The notes beneath the pieces were generated by a model. The model was not told the DNA's origin and searched no databases. It saw only the letters and a list, made by a program, of their open reading frames with translations. The position numbers were made by a program, and so were the translations under genes. This document shows positions 57,742 through 64,000 of a stretch of DNA of 64,000 nucleotides, in pieces. The DNA comes from Atherix ibis (taxonomy: Eukaryota; Arthropoda; Insecta; Diptera; Athericidae): the NCBI GenBank assembly GCA_958298945.1, contig OY282610.1:41609667-41673666 (forward strand). The letters run 5' to 3'. Numbering within the stretch: position 1 is the stretch's first letter; each line of letters starts with the position of its first letter.

Positions 57742-59440
57742 AATTTTTCAATTACCGCAGCGAAACTAGGAAGTAAAATTTACTTACAAATACGCACTGA
57801 TTGGCATCAAATATGAAATTTCATGAAGTCATAGTAGATATTTCTTTGGTGTGTTTTTACTCCTCTGCATAAGTTAAAAAGGTAAATAAATTCCAAATTC
57901 ATTTATTATAAATGTTGAAAAAAAGTAATAATTTAACGTGATTCATATGCTCGTAGGTATGTCGGTGAAAAATTCATAAAAAAAATCTCGACAACGCACA
58001 AATGGAACTTGCAAAAAAGATAAGTTGGAAATTTGTAAGGTGTGCCAATTTTTTCCAATTAATTAATCAGTGAACATATTCCTACTCGTGTTTAATTTGC
58101 AAAGTCAATTATTTTGTATTTTAAGAGAAACGATATTTGTTGTTAATACGTAACCAAAATTCAATGTTCGAGATTATGTGAACAAAAACAAAGAAATTTG
58201 ACGAGGGAATTGAATCTTATTATTGCGCCTTTAAGACGATATTATTATCTTGTACGAGTATCTATTGAAAAATGAAAGGAAAAAAATAATACTATTTTTT
58301 GAAAAACATTTCCGAGTAGCCTAACACACAAAATCGGATCACTAGAATTTTAAATAGTTTTAAAGAGTCCATCAACGATTGTTTTTGTTTATTTTGTGCG
58401 TGTATGAGGTTTCTATTATTTTATTAATTTTCTTAAGTAAACACCAGCAAATATATGTAAATATATTCAAATGTATCTGATTGAAAAAAAAACCATAATA
58501 TTATAAATAAGTTAATAAATAACGAGAGAAAGTATAAAGTTCACACCTAAAATTGTAGGCTTTTTAGGCTATTGACGCTGTTTGGCTATGATGAGCCAAT
58601 TCAGACTCACGTCAATGGAATTTACGATAGGTGCGCATCTATGGTTTAGGTCTGGAAGGTTTTTTGTGCCAATTGATTTACGAAAAGTATTGTATTAGAA
58701 CCAATTTGAGGAGCTTAGTAGATGGCTTGGGCAAGGCGGGTCTTCTTTCCACCTACACTGGAATCGAAATAAATTGTCAGCTGAATGATCTGCGAATTGC
58801 TGCGCTAATGATCGGAGGCAAGTGGGTCTTATGGTAAACAATGAACACAATTAAGTCGTAAAGGTCGTGCGCCACCTTATTTTTGACACAATTTCCAAAA
58901 ACATCAAAAAAAAAACCGCCACATACTCTTACTATCGTAACAATAACAAATCAACAACAAAAAATTCAGTTTAACGTTACTCCATCGCCATTTTTATTCG
59001 TCAATTTTTGGTTTTTATTTTCACTTAACACAGTCGACATACTTGCCCTGTCGGCAGACTGTTTGCTCACGTGTGCAGATAACCCCAAAAACCACTTTTT
59101 TCATCAGCTTTCATTATTTTTGAGCATTAGTCAAATATTGTCTCCAAGTCATTAGTTTCAATTTTTTGTGTATTTCAACAATTTTCCTTCTAGTAGAAGA
59201 TTAAAAACTAAATTCCTTTTAATTTCTGATAATTTTTTCCATTTGCTAATATTGCTATCTGAATTTCAAGCAAATAAAAATGGTAATTTTGTTAACAATA
59301 ACTACTTTTGATATAAGCGAATGAAGTGCTCATAATTGTATCTATTGAAAAATTTATATTTCAAAAATATTTATTCCATCATAAATCAATATTAGAAACT
59401 CCCATAATATAGTGAGTATATTTTACACTATATTTAATTG
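57742..59440. other. Between minisatellites; no gene supported
   Basis: 58540-58860 is GC-richer, with an open frame (58631-58837) containing GLGKAGLLSTYTGIEINCQL. I do not recognise it. The rest is AT-rich. Confidence 0.4.
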
Positions 59441-60780
59441 AAAAGCTTTCCAGTAAACATTTTCTGTAGAAATATTTCATAAAATCTGTCAATAAAAATT
59501 TCTTGCAGAATTTTTTTTGTAAAAATATTTTGTAAAAGTTTTTGGAACATTTTTTTTGTATCAACTTTTTGTAAGCATTTCGTGTAAAAAATTTTCGTAG
59601 GTATATTTTTGTAGAAATTTTACTGCAAATATTTTGTAAAATGTGTCAAATTTTTACTAAATATTTTTTGCAAAATTTTTTGTAGTAATTTTTTGTAAAA
59701 AGTTTTTGTACAAAATTTTTTGTAGACATTTTTTTTTATATATTTATTGTAGAGATTTGTTTTTAGAAATTCTATTGTAGAAACTTATTGTAGAAATGTT
59801 TTGTACATATTTTTTGTAGAAATATTTTATATACATTTTTTTTTTTAGAAATTCTACTGTAGAAGTTTTTTGAAAAAATTTTTTGCAGAATTTTTTTATA
59901 CATTTTTTGTAGGGATTTTTTATAAGCATTTCGTGTTTAAATATTTCGTAGGAATACTTTTGTAGAAATTGTATTATAGAAATTTTGCTGGAAATATTTT
60001 GTAAAATAGAAGTTTTTCCAAGAAATTGGAAAAACTTCTATTTTTTAGCAAAATTTTTTATAGAAATTTATTTGTAAAAAGATTTTGGATAAACATTTTT
60101 TGTAGACATTTTTTTATACATTTTCTGTAGGTATTTATTTTTAGAAATTATATTGTAGAAACTTATTATCGAAATTTTTTGTAGACATTTTTTGTAAACA
60201 TATTTTGTAGAAATATTTTATATACATTTTTTGTAGGGATTTTTTATAAGCATTTCCTGTATACATTTTTCGTAGGAATTTTTTGTAGAAATTTTATTAT
60301 AGAAATTTTACTGGAAATATTTTGTAAAAAGAAATTTTTTGTAAACATTTTTTGTGAACAATTTTTACTAGAATTTTTTTGGAAAAGTTTTTGGAGAAAT
60401 TTTGGTAAAAAGTTTTTGCATACAATTTTTTGTAGACTTTTTTTTTTATTATAGAAACATATTAAAACTTTTGTGAATAATTTTTATAGAAATTTTTATA
60501 TAAATCTGTTGTAGTTTATTTTCAGTTAAAATTGACAATAAATAATATATTTTTGTAAAACTTTTTGTAGAAATTTTTTGTAGGCATTATTTTTAAAAAA
60601 GTTTTCCTATTATCGTAAACATTTTTCTACCAAAATTTCCCTATTTTGGTAGAAATTTGTTGTAAAAATTTTTTGTTGTCATCTTTTGTAAATATTGTCT
60701 GTAGAAATTGGTTGTGAAAATTGTTATGAGACATTTTTATCAGAATTTTTTTTTTTAAATTTTGTATAAAAACTTTTTTT
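59440..60780. repeat. Minisatellite field 3 (about 13 bp unit)
   Basis: The same TTTTTTGTAGAAAT-type unit as field 1, without the GCGATTTGAC landmark. A perfect 19 bp hairpin lies at 60003-60044. ORFs at 59379-59564 and 59744-59929 are repeat artefacts. Confidence 0.92.
60003..60044. repeat. 19 bp perfect hairpin in minisatellite field 3
   Basis: AAAATAGAAGTTTTTCCAA, loop GAAA, then the exact reverse complement. Confidence 0.95.
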
Positions 60781-62333
60781 TCCAATACAAATTAATAAAA
60801 GAAAACAATTTTTTAAGGTAACCGTTTTTATTAATCGCAGCCTCAAAAAACTAATCCTTATAATATTTACTTAAAAATTATCTTTAGGAACTGATTGAAA
60901 GCATTTGGTGCTCATGTTCAATTTTTTAGAAAAGCTAAACGAGTCTTTGTTATAATTAATATCTCGTCTAATAAGTATAATACTTTTCATTGATTAAATT
61001 TTGTTTATATTTTTTCATAAAAAAAATCCAAATTTCTTACTTTCCCATTTTTCAAATATTTCAGATTCCTTAAACGTGTATCCTATATAAATTAGAGATG
61101 ATCGTTTTTAGATTACAATTTTGGTACTATCGAACTTACATATGTGTAGAAAGAGGTTAAAAACGTTTTTTCTTCTTCAAAAATACTAAATGGCATTTTA
61201 CTCTCATCTTTATTATGTAGCATGCCAGTATGGGGAGCATATACTTTTAGAGAAAAAGTGACAAATGGGAAATTAATTACCGTTAATTGTTAAAAAATCA
61301 GAAGTAAAATCAACCCACAATTCAAATATGAATTAATGATGTTTTTTTTGGCTTTAAACGTAAAAGAGTTTTTTTTAAATCATTTTCAATGAATCAATAT
61401 TCTATGAAAGTTTCTTTCGATTCTTCAAAAATGAATTTTTCTGATCAATTGTGAATGGAATGAAAAATGAAAACAACTTCAACTGACCAATATTCTAATA
61501 TTCGAAGCTTACCCACAAAGAAAAGAGTGAAAATGACCGATTATATCTAAAATTTTGTATCGCCAATTAGCCACTATGCCACATAATGAAATTTGTTAAC
61601 ATTTTTTTTAAAATGGAAAATTTAGTTCGACCGCATTCACAATTTACTCATAGTGTACTCTTGTATGCAAGGTGAAGGTTATAGTCGTATCCAGGTGAAC
61701 AGATTTAATTGCAGATTCACAATATAAAAAAACATACATGCATGCTCATAAAATCGCATTTAACAATTTGGTAGCTGTTTCTGAAAATGGTAAACATTCA
61801 TAAAACCCAAAAAAATTGGGTAATTTTACTGACTGACAACGAATGCATTTACTAATTACTCATACACTTACAAGTATGTTTGTACGAGTGTACAAAGATT
61901 GGGGCAGCATTAATAAAAAAAAGTGTAAAAAGCAATTGAATCGAAATTAACCAGAGTAGAAAGTGCAGGTCCATTTTTTTTAAATAATCATTTAATTTAG
62001 TTACAATTTCTTTTTTCTTCAAACAATTTAAGTTTTTAATTTATACTTAAAAGAAAATTCTGGCAAAAAATTATTTATTCACTAACAAGAAAAATAAATA
62101 GCAAAACTTTAATCAATTAAATTGAAATTTTGTGGTACTAGCCAAAATTTATTTATTTTTATTTAATTTTTTCTAGTTTTATTCTGTAAGAGATATTTTT
62201 CTAGTTTAAAAGGAACTTTAATCTTTAGCAGCCTGTGTCTTTAAAACATTTCAAAATGTTTAAATTTCACCAGAATTACCATTTAATCATCAAGAGCTGC
62301 ATGATTATTAAATGCGTCAAAGATAAAAAGGAA
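60781..62333. other. AT-rich, no gene seen
   Basis: Nothing recognised. Confidence 0.5.
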
Positions 62334-62334
62334 T

Positions 62335-62800
62335 GACAACCAGGAGCTTCCTGTGCATCCAGAAAAACTTACTGTCTGGTATGTATTTTGGTCAGGAGGC
62401 ATCATGACGGTAACAGTCAAGGGCGAGAGGTATCGAGCGATGATGGCATATTTTTTGATGGCCTTAATAGGGTGCGGTTTACCATACAGCAGGTGAAATA
62501 AGCGACTTATTGCAGACGAAATAATAATTTAGGAGGCTACGTCAAATCAATAATTTATTCCATGGGCTAGGCATGTATGATGTCAATAAAAAACCACACC
62601 ATCGTTTCAAAGTATTTAATAAACAAATTTAAACTCAACCAAGATCCACATGTGGCTCGGACAGCCCTATTTGTTTACTTCTGGTCTATGCCAATAAACC
62701 GACATCGGTGAGAGTCAATACGATTTATACGGAAGAGTCATATTTAATTGGACGTCTCGGATTATCTCCCATAAACCAAGCCACAGAAGTGATTTGAATA
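62335..62800 (+). pseudogene. DD41D-type transposase relic
   Basis: LTVWYVFWSGGIMTVTVKGE, then RYRAMMAYFLMALIG. After a gap comes VYANKPTSVRVNTIY (C-terminal ANKP motif), then IGRLGLSPINQATEVI. About 30 residues around YFFEN are missing and the catalytic region is unreadable. Confidence 0.75.
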
Positions 62801-64000
62801 ATTTTATTTTAAATGTTATTAAATATAATTTAACTTGCATTTATATCTTTACTATAGCTTATATATAATTATTTTTAATAAATTTTAAAAGTAAAAGATC
62901 CTTATAGAAAATAAAGTCTATTATAAACTATAGATATTAATGCCATCTGCTGGCAATTTTAAAATTTAATTACTTTTAATGTATAGTACATGTTTACTAT
63001 AATATATTTAGAGAAAAGTTTCTCTCTGTTTAATAGTATCTTTCCTTTTATTATTATTATTATTTACGTGTAAGATAAACAATTAACTCAGTTGTTGAGT
63101 TAAACGCCATTCTTTGAGTAAGGATATTTAAGAAATATTCCTGTTCCAGATATATGTACACTTAAAGTTTTGCTACTACAATACAATAATTATAATAAAT
63201 AAATTCAAACTCAAAGCGATATTTTATGTTGCTTAGAAGTTTGGAGGCAAATATTTTTATAAAAAAAAATAACGATTTCTATTTAAAATTGTAAGAATTC
63301 CTAAAATATATTATTAAAAAAAAATTCAATTTATACACTTAACATATACTATTCTGTCTATATTGGCCATGGAATTTGGTGGGTTAGTTAAAAAGCATTA
63401 ACCGACAAAAAGCAGTTACACACCACCACCACCGATGGAGCAAATATTATTGGATGTTTGGCTACTTGTGTGTATATGTTGAGTATATAAACATTTCGAA
63501 AGGTTTGCATTCTTCTGGTAAAATATCGGTGACCCAGATATTATCGACCTCTCCTAAGCTTCTTTAAGTACACTTGTGCGTTTTGCAAAATGTGGAGCTG
63601 CAGCTATGAATGCCTTATTGTAATATGGTAATTCCATTTCATTAAGCGCGGCTCCTCACGTACGTTAATTTCCTTTTCAAATCACCAACACATGGATTGC
63701 GAAATGTGGAAAATGGCGATAATGGACGTTGGTTACTTGTAATACACGTACCCGGTTAATAAGAACAAGAAAAACTGATTTGGAGAAATTTCAATTATTT
63801 GCAGAATTGCCTGATTTACTGAGTGGTGAATTTGGTCTCTTTTCGTGATATTAACTAAAGTGGACCAGAAATTCGCTTCAAGCTAATCAGTCAGCCGGTG
63901 TCGAGTTTTACAAATGTTCAATATTCGAATATGAGGATGGGGCAGAAGGCCGAGATAATTTGAATGGCAACGAGTGATAACGATAATATCAATCAGAGTG
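62801..64000. other. No gene supported
   Basis: AT-rich to 63350, then more complex sequence. In 63560-63700 one minus frame reads GAALNEMELPYYNKAFIAAA, then PHFAKRTSVLKEA, which could be an exon or transposon remnant. No splice sites or homologue are clear. Confidence 0.35.

Noticed and set aside
1..64000. CRISPR array, bacterial operon or phage
   Set aside because: Introns, insect transposon families and absence of operon structure show eukaryotic nuclear DNA. The tandem repeats have no regular spacers.

Overview
The window is AT-rich nuclear DNA from an insect, most likely a fly. The evidence is a spliced Usp39 orthologue with 66 and 132 bp introns, a mauritiana-type (Mos1-like) mariner, Jockey-type LINEs, and many Tc1/mariner relics. 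Nothing here fixes the species. Only two host genes can be supported and both lie on the minus strand. The rest is transposon relics, minisatellites and low-complexity DNA.

Layout: 1-1422 is the 5' part of Usp39 (splicing tri-snRNP factor, three exons, cut by the window edge). 2141-3802 is a complete but broken Tc1-like element with 215 bp inverted ends. 5108-6378 is a mariner. 7674-10555 is a Jockey-like LINE with gag, endonuclease and the start of the reverse transcriptase. A PTB/PID-domain gene runs from 39352 down to 13629 in four coding exons. The reading phases match across all three introns and give 832 codons plus a stop. Its third intron (15773-38868) is 23 kb and is packed with transposons: Helitron 3' end, DD41D-type relics, five mariner groups, a Tigger/pogo element, LINE pieces and unclassified repeats.

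The 16.6-26.4 kb part of that intron is a nested stack. A mariner sits in a DD41D element, and a second mariner sits in a third mariner. Another mariner is flanked by an 87 bp direct repeat whose borders are both TA. A Tigger element has its right inverted repeat split by a 3.3 kb unit bounded by mariner ends. There the mariner and Tigger catalytic cores lie in one 514-codon frame.

39.4-64 kb has no gene I can support. It holds degenerate DD41D transposase pieces in both orientations, two LINE reverse transcriptase relics, a 47 bp perfect inverted repeat, and three minisatellite fields (52.8-54.8, 56.44-57.74 and 59.44-60.78 kb) built on a unit of about 13 bp. The long lysine- or tyrosine-rich ORFs there come from the repeat unit. 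One field has a higher-order period of about 240 bp that contains a strip of transposase sequence.

There is no operon or joint pathway. The most unusual content is the set of rearrangements made by and in the mobile elements.
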